DNA of 64,000 nucleotides from the NCBI RefSeq assembly GCF_034190915.1, contig NW_026947506.1, forward strand, positions 13,143,501 to 13,207,500, given 5' to 3'. The first letter of the stretch is position 1; the number at the start of each line of letters is the position of its first letter. The translations under genes were made by a program, and so were the position numbers. Positions 13,180 through 25,399 of this stretch are shown here, in pieces. A model generated the notes under the pieces. It searched no databases. It was not told the DNA's origin and was given only the letters and a program-made list of their open reading frames with translations. Source of the DNA: Cavia porcellus. Its lineage: Eukaryota > Chordata > Mammalia > Rodentia > Caviidae.

Positions 13180-13702
13180 TTATTTTTATTTTGAAAGTAC
13201 TAAAAATGCTATAGCACAAGACAGAACAAAGCAATTCGAGACAATGCAGTACAGAAAATGGGACAGGATTTCACAGTAGGATACTGGGATAGTAGTAATA
13301 TGTACTACAGTATATCTCTTTAACTTCACAGTAGTTGTCCAGTCAATTAGGTATAGTAAAATTAAACCAAAAATAGAACATTACAAAACCAATTAAGAAT
13401 ACTGAATAGAGCAAAAGAACCATAACAAAACAGTGAAAACAACCTATGCGTTCAAACAGAAGATAGAAGGAAATCCCCCATATTTACTATACTGCATGCA
13501 GTCATCCTCCCAAGAGATGCTGAAACATCTATACCCAGTAGCTATAGGGGGAGGAGGCAGATGAGGGAAGGGTGCCATGCCTGACTTTCAGCCCATGTGG
13601 CAGTAGGCTGACAGGTAATGGTTCTTCTCCAGGCCCACACTGCAGGTGCTTACCTGCTACCTTCAGAGTTCTGGGTCTCCTCCTGGCCCTCGCTGCAGCA
13701 CT
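13180..13702 (-). mobile_element. Unidentified retroposon with 15-bp TSD
   Basis: The insert is bounded by GACCTTTTACATTTT at 13165-13179 and 13703-13717. The left end is T-rich, and its reverse complement ends with AATAAA-like strings and an A-rich tail, so it is a minus-strand retroposed copy. The 5' end (right side) is GC-richer. Unit B has an uninterrupted site at about 46505-46520. The body does not clearly match the other repeats here. It could be a chimeric or 5'-truncated L1-driven copy or a processed transcript. Confidence 0.7.
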
Positions 13703-13717
13703 GACCTTTTACATTTT

Positions 13718-14600
13718 GAGGCTAAGCTATTGTACTGAACTTGATGGGGGGGAGACCCAGCTATTTTTTATGGCAAATGACAATATATTATTTATTTTTG
13801 ACTGAATATATACCACATTTTTTGGGAATGAGTGGGAATGAGTCACAGATATTTGCACAAAATCTCTAGCATTTTTATTTATTTTAAGAGAATTTCACTG
13901 ATGATTAAGATGTTAAATTTGAACTTGAATTTGCCATTCTGCAAAATCTGATTCCTATGGTGCTGGGTTTACAAGAATGCACAATTACATAGAGCCCATT
14001 AACATTTTCCTTCTCCACAAATCCAGTGATAGATAGCTAAGCTGCTTCAAGGCCTGATCTGTTACCACTTGATCTGTTTTCTGTATGAGTAAGCTTGGAT
14101 CTGTATTTTATGTAGATTTTGACTCTGAAAAATGTATCCAGGACAAGTATGAGATAATCAACTTTTAGAGACTGCTGTGTACAGATTTTCAGAGTGACTG
14201 TACTTAACATTTAAACAGCCTACCAAGAAGATTGATCAGAATGGACTGACTCTCTAGAGAATGGCTTGAAACCACTAGAATTCTGCCATATTTCAAATTA
14301 TGCTGCAATCTTAGGAACTTTTTGACAATGAATGAGTTTTATTAACACTTATACATAGGTAGGTAAACTAAAGGAAGGACTCTATTAAAACTCAAAAGTG
14401 TATGTTTTTCATACAAAACTTTAATGCAATCTCTCACATTTTCATGATTTAATTGTATGATTATACATATCCCAGATTATATATCTTTGGAAAGCATTAC
14501 TGACATTTAATTGAAGGGTGCCTCCTTTCCTTGGCTGTCATTTTTCTGATCACACACTAACTTCTATGGAACATCCCTTCTACTTGTGAGTGCAAATTAC
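13718..14600. other. KZFP intron sequence, unit A
   Basis: Intronic with respect to the minus-strand KZFP pseudogene. It is collinear with about 46520-47171 in unit B, and neither shows coding potential. Confidence 0.5.
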
Positions 14601-14660
14601 CTTAATTATCCCCAGTATATTTTGCATTCTTTTACAATGTCCTGGTTTCCCCATGCCCTC
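14601..14660 (-). pseudogene. KZFP 61-bp middle exon, unit A (broken)
   Basis: Aligned with the 61-bp exon of unit B, this copy is 60 bp long. The acceptor has changed from TTCAG to TTCAA, and a 1-bp deletion shifts the frame so that, joined in phase to the KRAB-A exon, it reads about nine codons and meets TAA. The donor (TTAAG/GTAATT) is kept. The exon is recognisable by length, position and similarity. These lesions alone inactivate the unit A gene. Confidence 0.75.
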
Positions 14661-14790
14661 TTGAATTGTAGACATAGAAATACAAGGACTCATTTTAGTA
14701 ATACATGCATATAAATAGTTTTTGATTAGATTTATGATATAATGTGACTAGGTCTGAGCTACATTTCAAAATATTTTCACATTATTTTTA

Positions 14791-14985
<195 letters not shown>

Positions 14986-15075
14986 CTATAGGATCATACA
15001 TATATTTCTCAAAGGAAGGTTGAGACACCAGGTCTGAGATGTCTTAAATTCTCTTATAAAATCTGAATCAAAAGC

Positions 15076-15225
15076 AAAGTGTGGTGGTGCATATCTATAA
15101 TCCCAGCACTCAAGAGGCTGAGCCAGGTGGGCTGCTGTGAGTTCAGCACAACTGTAGGCGCCACAGGGAAATCCAGCTGATATATATAGTGAAAGCCTGT
15201 CTTAATAAAACAAAACTAAGCTAAA
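15076..15225 (+). mobile_element. B1-like SINE
   Basis: Typical B1 order: 'gtggtggtgcatatctataa', 'tcccagcactcaagaggctg', 'gagttcagcacaactg', 'agcctgtcttaataaaacaa'. The same element in unit B is split by the HAL1-like insertion (47770-47797 and 51534-51665). Confidence 0.8.
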
Positions 15226-15764
15226 CAAACTAAAACCAAACAACACAGCTGAATGGAGACTGAATTCTTCAAATCTTAATTCCATATCTTGGTCATCACA
15301 TATTTTGACAGCAAATTGAATTGTAGATTACAGCTCACTATTAATGTAACAGCCAAATAAGAGCAATGATTCTTGTGCTGAGACACTGCAAGAGTCCCTG
15401 TGCACTGTCTCTAAAGCAGAGCTCACAGTGGTAGGCTGCAGGACAAGCATCCACAAAGCACAGAGGAAGATAAATATCTCATGAATCGGTCTGATAGAAC
15501 AGAGGTGATAGCTCTTCAAATCTCTTTTAGACCACTTAGTTCTTTGTTCTTAATGTACTTAAGCAGCATTTTGAAATACGAATTTGGTTTCATAGAACAA
15601 AACATAAATAACATCAAATATGGTTCATAAGTATAACTCAAATGTCAATGGAAAACAGCGATATGTAAACAATGTATAGACAATGAAACCAGGCACAAGC
15701 TGTAAATTATAGCTCAATGTCACCAAGTGATTGCCTTTCACTCAGATATAAGAAATAGATATTT

Positions 15765-15840
15765 GGAGGGTGATGCAGGAGAACTGCCTTGAGTTTGAAG
15801 CCAGCCTCAATTACAGAGCTGTGTGAAAGAGAGTCCTGAC
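15765..15840 (+). mobile_element. B1-like SINE fragment
   Basis: Contains 'gatgcaggagaactgccttg', then 'agccagcctcaattacagag'. Matching fragments in unit B are at 52190-52280 and 54040-54130, because B carries this region twice. Confidence 0.55.
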
Positions 15841-16002
15841 AGAAATGCTCCATAATCAAAGTGAAACTTGAAAAGTGACTGCATAAGACACCTTTCATTT
15901 TAAAAATTATAACCATACAATAGAATAAAATTCCAACAACATTCAACACTTTCTGAGGAAGAATGTTGATATCTTCTCTAATATAGAGAAAAGACATATT
16001 AT

Positions 16003-16084
16003 AGGTGAGTATTTAGATCAGTGGTACAAACACATGCCTAGCAAGCATGAGGTTATGAGTTCGAACCCTGGTAAAAAAAAAAAG
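16003..16084 (+). mobile_element. ID-like tRNA-derived SINE
   Basis: Has 'gtgagtatttagatcagtgg', the B-box-like 'gttatgagttcgaaccctgg' and an A tail. The unit B counterpart is 54286-54365. Confidence 0.75.
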
Positions 16085-17000
16085 ATTTATATTGCACCTT
16101 CATGATACTGGGGCATAATTATGGTAAATCAAAATTAGGTCTCAATCATGGAACACAGAATTCAGGGGTTGACAAGAATGTGGAATACTGACTGTGGCCA
16201 GAGCTGGTGTTATTCACTTCAAGGAAGAAATCAGATGCCAACTTTAACTTCATGCTTACCCTAAAACTACTGACTTTCAGTGAAGACCCTCTCTGTTTTA
16301 TATCCTGCTATTAGCACCCTGAATCATGGCAATCATTTCCACATCCTTTCCACACTCCTCTGATCCACTCTAAGCAGAAAACTCTACATGCCAAATTATT
16401 GATATCCCTGCAAAATTTCTATTTAGGGCTTCTCAATTACAACACTTTGTAAAGTCCATCACAGAGCATTTCCATATGTAAACAATGTCTATGATCAACC
16501 AAGCTATTAAATCAGCTGTTAATTCAGAGATGACACCTCTATTCCTTTCCATTCAGAAGGATATCACGTGTATATATGTCCATGCATATCCCTTATACTT
16601 AGGCATTTTTCAATAACGGTTTAACAGGTATCTTATTCTGGAATTTGTCCTTAGCAAGCATACTTTACCCTACCCTTGCTAACACTTGCTTCTGTCTCAT
16701 TTTTCTCAGAATTCAAAATGCTATGGCTGTTCTCATAAGCACAGTCTGTGAGCAGTGGTGTCACCTAAATGTGTTCAGAAATTCTTTTGCATTGCTTTGT
16801 ATGATAAAAGGAGTTCACCAGGTGTTTGGGAAGCCTTCCTCCACTGAGGCACATCAGTACACATCTTTGAATTCTCAGGACCTTTGCCACCACCTTTCAT
16901 GAGCATGGAAATAGGAGAACATAGGATAAATTTAGGCGATCACTATAAATACATAAAAGCACATGTTTAAGGAGAGCAGCTGTGGCTATGAGGTCCTACA
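16085..17000. other. No gene recognised; collinear with unit B 54365-55150
   Basis: Plain intronic or upstream DNA, shared by A and B with small indels. No conserved open frame. Confidence 0.45.
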
Positions 17001-17059
17001 TCACAGACATTTATAAACTTCTGGCTTCGAAATCTGTTGCTGACAAGAATGAGAGCAGA

Positions 17060-17650
17060 GACCTACCTTATTACCGCTGCCCCGAGGTCAAAGCCATATC
17101 AGAGTCAGGGTATCCCCAAGCCCCTTCCTGGGCCCAGACTGTTGGAGGAGAAAGGGCATCAAGGATGTCAAAATGGCACTGTGGTCTGGTGGATTCATAG
17201 TGGCGACAGCATTCTTGGTATCCAGAACTGTCATGGGTCCAGTGCGAGGTAAAAGGGACAGAGGATAACTCACTGTTAGCCCTAAAAGACCTCAGGGTCT
17301 GAAGCTAAGCATGCAAGCTCTAATAGCACAGCTGCTTCTCACCACTTCTAATTGGCCTTAAGCTGATTCCACCCCATTTCACTGCTCCCATCCCATAACG
17401 TCACCATTGCACAGCTTGGAGGTCTCCCAGGTTCTTTCTAACCAATCCACAGTGAACAGCAGCCAAAAATGTGGTCTAGCAAACCTCTAGCTCTCCCCCG
17501 GATATGCAATAGATGCCAAGACACCAGAAGAGACCGCCTACTTTGGCCTGCCTGATTGGACAGTTCATACAGCCCACATCTTCATCACTAATTGGCTCTT
17601 GCTCTCCAGCCCGCCATCCCCAAGAATAATTACAGAAAAAAAAAAAAACC
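17060..17650 (-). promoter_or_regulatory. Candidate KZFP promoter/first-exon region, unit A
   Basis: A GC-richer island in AT-rich surroundings, about 2 kb upstream of the KRAB-A exon. It contains several CCAAT boxes in minus orientation (ATTGG on the plus strand near 17351, 17556 and 17589), one in plus orientation near 17443, and a CRE-like half-site (ACGTCA near 17398). A possible splice donor (AAG/GTAGGT, minus) lies near 17070. The region is conserved in unit B at 55190-55800. No ATG exon could be confirmed, so the promoter call rests on composition, position and conservation. Confidence 0.35.
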
Positions 17651-17822
17651 CCACCCTGTAACTGAGGATACCCATTGAAAGATTGTGAACACTTCTGGAG
17701 CTGGCTATCTTCTGAAATGTTCACCTCAGCTATTCTGCTGTGTATTTGCACTGAGTGGCTTTAACTCAGCCTTATTTTTTCCCCAAACCCATTTTATTTC
17801 AAAGATAAAAAGTAAAAGAAGT

Positions 17823-17892
17823 GGTTCAGGGTTTTAGTTCAGCAGTATAAGCAGCTGCTTGGCAAGCTTGAGGTCGTGCATTCGATCCAAGA
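17823..17892 (+). mobile_element. ID-like SINE head fused to antisense L1
   Basis: It has an ID-like body ('gttttagttcagcagtataa' to 'catgcattcgatcc'-type B box) but no A tail. It passes straight into an antisense L1 at 'aagatctggctaccac'. The same fusion is in unit B at about 55966-56035, so it predates the duplication. Confidence 0.6.
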
Positions 17893-20065
17893 TCTGGCTA
17901 CCACAAACTGTGATGCTGTAAACATGGGTGCACGTATATCACTGTGATATGATGTTTTTAATTCTTTTGGACATATACCCAGAAGGGGAATAGCTGAGTT
18001 GAGTGAGACCTATATACCTGGCTTGTGCGGAATCTCCACACTGATTTCCACAGTGGTTGTATTACCACCAAGAATGGAAAAGTTTTCCTTTTTCCCCCAC
18101 TACCCCTCCAGCATTGGTTATTGCTTGATTTCTTGACAGCAGGCATTTTTTTTCTGGGGCAAGGTGAAATCTCAGTGTTATTTTAATTTGCATCTATTAA
18201 ATGACAAGTGATGTAGAACATTTTGTCACATATTTATTTGCTGTTTCTATTTCTTCATCTGAGAACTGTGTATGTCATCGCAGATGCACATTTTTGGATT
18301 GGATCTTTAAATCTGGGAAGACTAAATTTTTTGAGCTTTCCTGTGCTCCCAATAGTAATGCTTTGTCTGAGGAACAGTTGACAAACATTTTCTCCCACAT
18401 TGTGGGTTGTCACTTCACTTTGTTAGTGGTTTCTCTTGCTGTTAAAAAGCTTTTCAGTAGAGTAAGATCCCACTTGATTCTCTGTGATTGTTGCTGTTCA
18501 ATCCACATTTTATTCATAAAGTCTTTACTTACATCAATGTCTTCAAGTGTTTTAGTTACTCTATCTTCCAGCAGATTTAATATTTCTGTTTTAATATAAG
18601 ATCTTTGATCCATTGTGATCTTAGTTTAAGACATGGTGAAAGATATGGGTTCAGTTTTAATATTCAGCATGTGTAAAGTCAGTTATTCCAGCACCATTTA
18701 TTAAACAGGCTGTCTTTCTTCCAGTGAATGTGTTGGCATGTTTGTCAAAGATAAAATGGTTTAGTGTGTCTGGGGTTGTTTTTCCATCTTCTATTCTTTT
18801 CCTTTGATCTTTGTGTCTGATTTTGTTTTGTCTTGTTTTGTTTTTTGTCAGTACCACACCTTTTTTTTATATCACAGTAGTTGTATAGTATATTTTGAAG
18901 TGAGGGATTATGATGACCCCTGACTTTTCTTTGTTGCCCAGGACCACTTTTGGTATTCTAGGTTCCAGAAGAATTTTAGGATTCATTTTGGGTAATTCTG
19001 TGAGATATGCTATTTGGGTTTTGATTGGGATTGCACTGAATATGTACCACAGTTTTGGAAGTATGGCCATTTTCACTGTATTGAATTTTCCTACCCAAGA
19101 ACATGGATATCTCTCCACTTTCTAATATCCTCTTCAATCACCTTTTTGACAATACTGTACTTTTCACTGTAGAGGTCATTTACATCATTTGGTAGAATGA
19201 TTCTGATATATTTCATTTTTTTGGATGTTATTGTACAAGGTATGGTCTCCTTGATTTCTCTTTCCATGGGTTTGCTATTTGTGTATATGAAGACTATTGA
19301 TTGTTGAGTATTGACTTTGTAACCAGCTACATTATTGAATTTGCTTATTAAACTACAAGGCTTTTGGTAGAATTTTTAGGGTCTTCTAAGTAGAGCATCA
19401 TGTCATCTGCAAATAATGATATTCCTTTCCTATCTTTTTTCCTTTTATTTCTTTCTCTTGTCTAATTGCTCCAGCTAGTTTCCAGGACTATATTAAGATT
19501 GGTGACAGTGGACATCCTTGTTTTATTTCTGATTTTAGAGTGAATGCTTTCAGTTTTGTCCACTCAGTATGAGGTTGGTTTGTCATACAAGGCTTTTATC
19601 AGATTGAGATAAAGATCATCTCTCCTAGTTTAGGTAGGGTTTTTATTATGAACAGGTGCTGAACTTTTTCAAAATCTTTTTCTGCATGTATTGAAATGAT
19701 CAAAAAGATTTTTGTCTTTGGATTTGTGAGTACAGTTTATTATTTGTATGGATTTATGTATGTTGAACTATCCTGAATCCCATGGAAAAATTCCACTTGA
19801 TCATGGTGTACAATCTTCTTGATTATATGTTCTGCAGTCTGTTTATCAGTATCTTATTGAGGATTTTTGCTTCAAAATTTATTAGGCATGTAATTCTCTT
19901 TCTTATTTGGATTCTTCTCTGGTTTTGGTATCAGGGGAATGCTTGCTTCCAGGAATGAATTTGGAATTTTGGAAGTACCACTTCCCATTCAATTTCATTA
20001 AAAAGTTTGAGAAGTAGTGGTGTTAGGTCTTCTCTAAATTTCTTGTTTATCCCTCCCATTTCATG
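17893..20065 (-). mobile_element. L1 ORF2/3' fragment, antisense, unit A
   Basis: Reverse complement of an L1: 3' region at left, RT domain to the right. The RT active site FADD is still present (19402-19413, followed by MMLYLEDP). The thumb/connection part is at 18867-19118 ([18 protein letters not shown]) and a C-terminal segment at 18410-18613. Frameshifts break the ORF. It is 5'-truncated in the RT domain (about 20065) and lacks a normal 3' end because of the SINE junction. The unit B copy is 56033-58215. Confidence 0.85.
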
Positions 20066-20273
20066 GCTACTCCTGCTTTCTTTCAGGGCTCAGTGGACTC
20101 TTTCCATAATGGGCTGCAAATGTTTTCAGGATTCAGGTTCAATCCTCCAGGGAGGAGCTAATCCCCTGATATCAGAATACATTCTGAGCACAGGCCAGGG
20201 CAGGATACAATAGAATAGCAAGTGTTAAAGCTGTGTGAGAGGTAGCAGACTTCACTTTCAAGATTTTCACTCT

Positions 20274-20377
20274 TTTTTTTTTTGTCTTTTTCTTTTTTAT
20301 TGGTACCGGAGATAGAAATCATGACCGCCTGCTTGAAAGACAGGTGCTTATGCAGCTGAGCTAAATCCCCAGCCCCG
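20274..20377 (-). mobile_element. ID-like SINE with 13-bp TSD (unit A only)
   Basis: A minus-strand full-length ID-like SINE. It is flanked by AGATTTTCACTCT at 20261-20273 and 20378-20390. Unit B shows the empty site near 58418-58434, so this insertion happened in A after the duplication. Confidence 0.9.
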
Positions 20378-20390
20378 AGATTTTCACTCT

Positions 20391-21734
20391 TATCTCTACT
20401 AATTTCCACCTAGAAACACAGTATGCGAACAGAAAAGGAGCACAGTTACTGTGTAAAATGAAGACATTGAATTTACATGATAGTAATAGTCTGCCACAGA
20501 GTATAGATGCAATAAAAGTGAACATCAGGTACCCAAGACAAGCTTGCTATTCATTCAGATTCATAAAAATGCTAAATTCTGAAAGTGATCATATTGTCAA
20601 GCATGAGTATCACAATTATTGCTGAAGTGGAACCAAATTCTTAATCCAATTAAACATTTCCTTCTGATGAGTCAAGGACACCTAAGGACTTCAAACCCTA
20701 AGTTCACCTTTCCCTATAGTTCCCGTGTCACAAATTGACACTCTGCTCTTCAGGAATTTAATATTCTTAGAGGGCCAATATTCCTGAAAGCCAAGTGATC
20801 CATTTGTTAACAACTTGTTTGGCTTCAGAATTGTGTAGCATATTGGCATGATCACTTCTATGTGTATATGTTTCAGCCATGTGAGTTGGAACCCATGAAT
20901 GAAATCTGGTCCCTGGATCCTTCCTCTCAGGCTCCTTGACTGTTCTGTGGCTCCTTGATCTCATAAAATTGTTACCTTTTCCTTTTCACTTCTATTTTCC
21001 AAGATATTTCTGCTTTGGAAACAGTCAAAACCAAACTTCCCTCATGGAAACAATGAGATAAAAGAATATATTTTTATTGAATTCCATAAGTCACATATTT
21101 TGTACCAGTATAAAAGTAAATAAATAAATATTTAACATACTTCAACTAGGTGAATATCCTAAATAATCTTTCAAATGCATCAACTCATTCTTCAACTAAT
21201 TGTGCAAATGAGTTTTAATCTATGAAAACCCTTGACAGTTTTTTTATCGTGTACTTATTTCAGTTTCAGTCCAGCAATTCTTTGCAGATCAAAACCACTA
21301 ATTTCCTGTACAATCCATTGTCTGCCATGCAGGCAGAACTGCCTCATTGCCAACAGGCATCTGGTGATGAATTCTTGATTGAAACAATGAACTGCTAGAA
21401 ATACCTAGACTCATGTTACATTGTACTTAGCAAGTGGATGGAGGTCTCCTTTATTATCTGCCAATTTCACTTGTAAGTACTGACTTAGAAAAATTTGTGC
21501 AGAATACTCACAATGATGTGAAGAGGTGTATGATCATGCCTTCTGAGAAATCACTATAATACCCCTCAATATGTTAATAATGTAAAATATGTTGATATGA
21601 TAGCAATATGTTGATAAGGTAGCAATATGCTATTTTATAGGTAGCATAACACTTCCATCTACAGGTACTGAAAAGTGTGCATGTCGTAACCTTTTCAGGA
21701 AACTTACAATTATCCTAGCTGGAAGTTAATTTTG
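20391..21734. other. No gene recognised; collinear with 58440-59790
   Basis: AT-rich DNA shared between units A and B. Open frames are short and not conserved. Confidence 0.45.
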
Positions 21735-22145
21735 TTTTGGGGCCTATCCCTAAATCTCCAGTCCCCAAACAAGTGCACAGCAAAGGACCAAAAGAATCAG
21801 ACAAATGGCATTCTCTTGAGAGCAGCAGGAAGAGTGAAATCCTCTTCAGAGCTCATAACTCTGCCATCCAGCCAGCCAACTGTCACTAGGCAGCCTGTAT
21901 TTAATCAGCAAGAAAGTGAGTGGACAATGGAGGAAAACAGAGAAGGCTCCTGGGAGAGGTTCAAGGAACTCTCAGAGCAACAGGTGATGCTAATTAAGGA
22001 AAACTATCCATTAAATCTCCAGGGGGCCTCAGCAGTGGATTATCTTATTCCTTGAGGTGTCTCCTCATTCTTAATTCAATCATGCCCGGGCCACACCACA
22101 GCCCTGCACATGTATTCAGATTCAACACTTTCCAACATCTCTGTC
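21735..22145. repeat. Dispersed repeat of unknown class, copy 2
   Basis: Matches 5290-5720 and 59790-60200. A 107-codon open frame lies here (21732-22055 plus), but the paralogous copies have stops and indels in it, so it is not supported as a gene. Confidence 0.5.
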
Positions 22146-23460
22146 TTTTGCTGTTTTGTTGACTCCCAGGATGGGTGGCCAGCTCAAGGTGGGGAAGCTT
22201 TGAGGAGAACTCCAATTTAATCTCATCATAGTCCACCAGTTCACAATAGTAGTCAGTTACCAGCATAGCCAGTAACTGTCAGAGGATCCAAGCTTTCCCA
22301 CAGCAAACATTTTACATTGCACTGTACCTCCAGAGGCCAGACTATTCTGCAGGAGGTTCAAGACTGCGCTAACATAAGACCTGCATTAACTACAATCATT
22401 GCCTTAGTTCTTATCAACGTAATGTAGGGCTTCTCATGAGTTATCTTAGAAACATGCATAGCACCTCATGGGTCTTCTGTCAGTTTCAGCCACCTACAAA
22501 AGTCACAGAAATTTCTGGGCCAAGTTGGTTTCTGTGAAAGCTTGGGAGACATTTCTTCTGGTGACTCTCCTTAGGCACATCTTGCATCAAAGATCACTTT
22601 CCTCTGTGGTCTCGTTATCTTCTGGATTAGAATATGAGGTACTCACTGAGTATCTTAGGATGATGAAGTAGAAGTTCTTTTATGTCCTGGGTCTCCACCA
22701 ACCTTGAAAGGCTGGGTTGGCTATCCTTTTAGCCCATGTGTTTCTCTAGGTTTGGCCTCTAAAACTTATCTGTTGAATATCCAGAAGAAAATATTGGTAA
22801 CAATATAGTATATTAGAGGCAGTAAGCTTAACATTACTATTCTATATAAACATGAAGCACCTTACAACATTAAATGAAACCTATTTTCTACAAACCATCT
22901 ATTTTAACATTTGAATACCTACAGTGTTAACAGTTACATATTATACATAATAAATCAGGAATCAGATCCATTCATATTATTTTCTCCTGACATCAAGACA
23001 TTCTTGCAATTATCTGAATTTCTGTATTGACATAAAATATCCTTTTAAATCAGTCACATTTATCTAATACTCAAGAATTTTCTTCTGTATTATTGACCAA
23101 CATATTGACATTTAGTGGAATGGAATCTCACAAGTCTTTGGTATCAGCAGAGGTGTGCACATGAAACAAAAATCTGTTACCACAATTAATCTCCATTTTA
23201 CAATCATGGAGTCTTATGCATCCAGAAATATAAATATATATAATACATCATGAAGTAGATTACAATCAACTGTCAAAATCATGTGAAATCTTAATACAGA
23301 CATCTTCAAATCAAAAATATGTATTACCTCTTTTGATAATGACCAATATGAACATTTAGGAATACATTTCATAAATTTAGTAGAGGTGTCTCCCATAGTG
23401 CTATGGAGATCAATGAGTTCCCTAATCAATGAATAACAACTGGTTAAAAATTTGACAAGG
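22146..23460. other. No gene recognised; A/B junction region
   Basis: Includes the junction of units A and B at about 22873. The 22873-23460 part matches 455-1060 and 60926-61530. No coding signal. Confidence 0.45.
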
Positions 23461-23486
23461 CAGTGGCTTTCTTATTTATTTATTTA

Positions 23487-23582
23487 TTTCTTCATTTTTT
23501 TTTATTGGTATTGGGGTTTGAACTCATGACCATGCCCATGCAAAGCAAGTGCTTATGTTGCTGAGCTAAATCTCCAGCCCGG
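23487..23582 (-). mobile_element. ID-like SINE (unit B only)
   Basis: Minus orientation: T-run then body ending 'ctgagctaaatctccagccc'. It is flanked by copies of GGCTTTCTTATTTAT (about 23466 and 23581). Units A (near 1048) and C (near 61523) have the empty site, so it is specific to B. Confidence 0.85.
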
Positions 23583-24711
23583 GCTTTCTTATTTATCAAT
23601 CAGAGCTCTGTCAACCAATCTCATTGCTAAGAGATTTTGTTTATTTACTTATTTTTAAATTGATTTTTTAAAAAAGACAAAAAAAACCTGAAAACAGGTA
23701 GAAGTAATACATACTTTTAAAGAAAATATTAAACAGAAATAAATCATTAATTTGTGTTTATATATTGTCCTCTTACAAATAATTGTTCAAAATACAAAAG
23801 AGGAACATATAAATGGGAACTCAAACAGGGAGACTGCAAAAAGTTCTGTTCAACCATCTAATAAAAACTAAGTAATATGGCTATCAATCTGATACACTTA
23901 AACATTTACGCATTTATCCATATCTTCATTTATGTTGAGGTTAAATAAACCAAAGCAGATTAAAATCACTATGATCAAAGCTTAATAGTATTGTTCAATT
24001 TTACATCATGACACTCTGGAATCAGCACTGGGTACTGTAATGCCTTTTTTTCCCTTCAAAGTATTTGTTCACTTCATCATGTGTCATAATATCAGTTCTC
24101 ATAAACTGTTGATAGATTTTATGGAAGCATGTGTCTTAACATGTATTTCTACCCTTTCTATATTAGAGGGAGACACAGAACAAAGCAGGACAGAGCAAAA
24201 CATAATTCTATAGACACATAAAACTAAAAAAGACATATAAAACTGCTGTACAAGGAGTTCTACCATGGTTACTATGTTGTCTCTTATTATCATCAATAGA
24301 AATGGCTATAGCATCAGATAAAGTATAATTGAATATATCAGTGCATAACAGTATTAATAGAAATAAAACTTTGTAGATAGTGTAGAGCTACAAAAACAGG
24401 TGGTAATCAAATCAGAATGGGTATTGTAGTGAATCATTGTCATTTTCAGTATAGTTGTCTATACTTTCTCACTTGATACTATCAACCTACCACTTTTGAA
24501 TAAAATCTGTCAATAACAAGCAGAAATCAAACAAATCAGATTTAACTAAGATCAGTCATGATATAACAGTATAAGTTATAGAAGGATCTGGTTTAAGTTA
24601 ATAGGAAATTAAAGATCATTACTGTGCTATATCCTGATATTTTTGAGATAGCTGTCTGTGCCCTAGGATCCAGTGCTTGTATAGAAACTGGGATGAAATA
24701 ACTTCTATCTA

Positions 24712-24834
24712 GGGGCTGGGGGTTTAGCTCAGCGGTGTAAGCACCTGCCTTGCAAGCAGGCAGTCGTGAGTTCAATCCCTGGTACCGATAAAAAGGAAAA
24801 AGACAAAAAAAAAATAAATAAATAAAAATAAAAA
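24712..24834 (+). mobile_element. ID-like SINE with 17-bp TSD
   Basis: Near-consensus SINE ('gctcagcggtgtaagcacct' to 'ggtaccgataaaaagg'). Flanked by GAAATAACTTCTATCTA at 24695-24711 and 24835-24851. It sits inside the HAL1-like 3' UTR, so it is younger than that element. Confidence 0.9.
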
Positions 24835-25399
24835 GAAATAACTTCTATCTAAGAAGAGTGGTGCAAGTAATATTGGTTTTAATGCCTAATACAGTAATAG
24901 CAATATCTTCTTATGTCTTTTTAAAGACTGTTCATCCACTTTCACTCCCCCAGGGTGTACTGTGTATTTCTGGGTCTCCTCAACACCCTTGGTTTTATAT
25001 TGCAGGGGGCAACCTGCTATTTACCTAAGTGTTTCTGAAATTTCTCACTCCTAGACTTGATCTCTAGTTGTGTTTCTTTACTTAGTAAAGCCTCTCTTTT
25101 CAACCTATCCATAAATACTGGTCCAGTTTCCCCTTTTATTCTCTCATTTCCTATAACATCGAGTTCTAAATTCTCATATTTGCTTTGGTCCAAATACCCT
25201 TCTTCAGGTTAATTATAATTCCTATAAACAGCAACTCAGCGGGCCCTACCTCTTGATAACTCTGCCTGTAATTCTCTCTTTTTTTTCTTAATTACTGTAT
25301 ATAGGCCATCTATATTAGAAATTATATCCAAACTTCTCTGTCTCATTTCTGTTGTTCTCTTTTTCTGTCATCAATTGTCTGTTTGTCTTCTTCATTTCA

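Noticed and set aside
21732..22055. 107-codon open frame as a gene
   Set aside because: Paralogous copies at 5318-5640 and 59790-60140 have stops and indels in this frame. It behaves like a repeat.
24712..24834. tRNA gene candidates at the ID-like SINEs
   Set aside because: They have A-box- and B-box-like blocks, but the cloverleaf is imperfect, they continue into a SINE 3' region and A tail, and many have TSDs.
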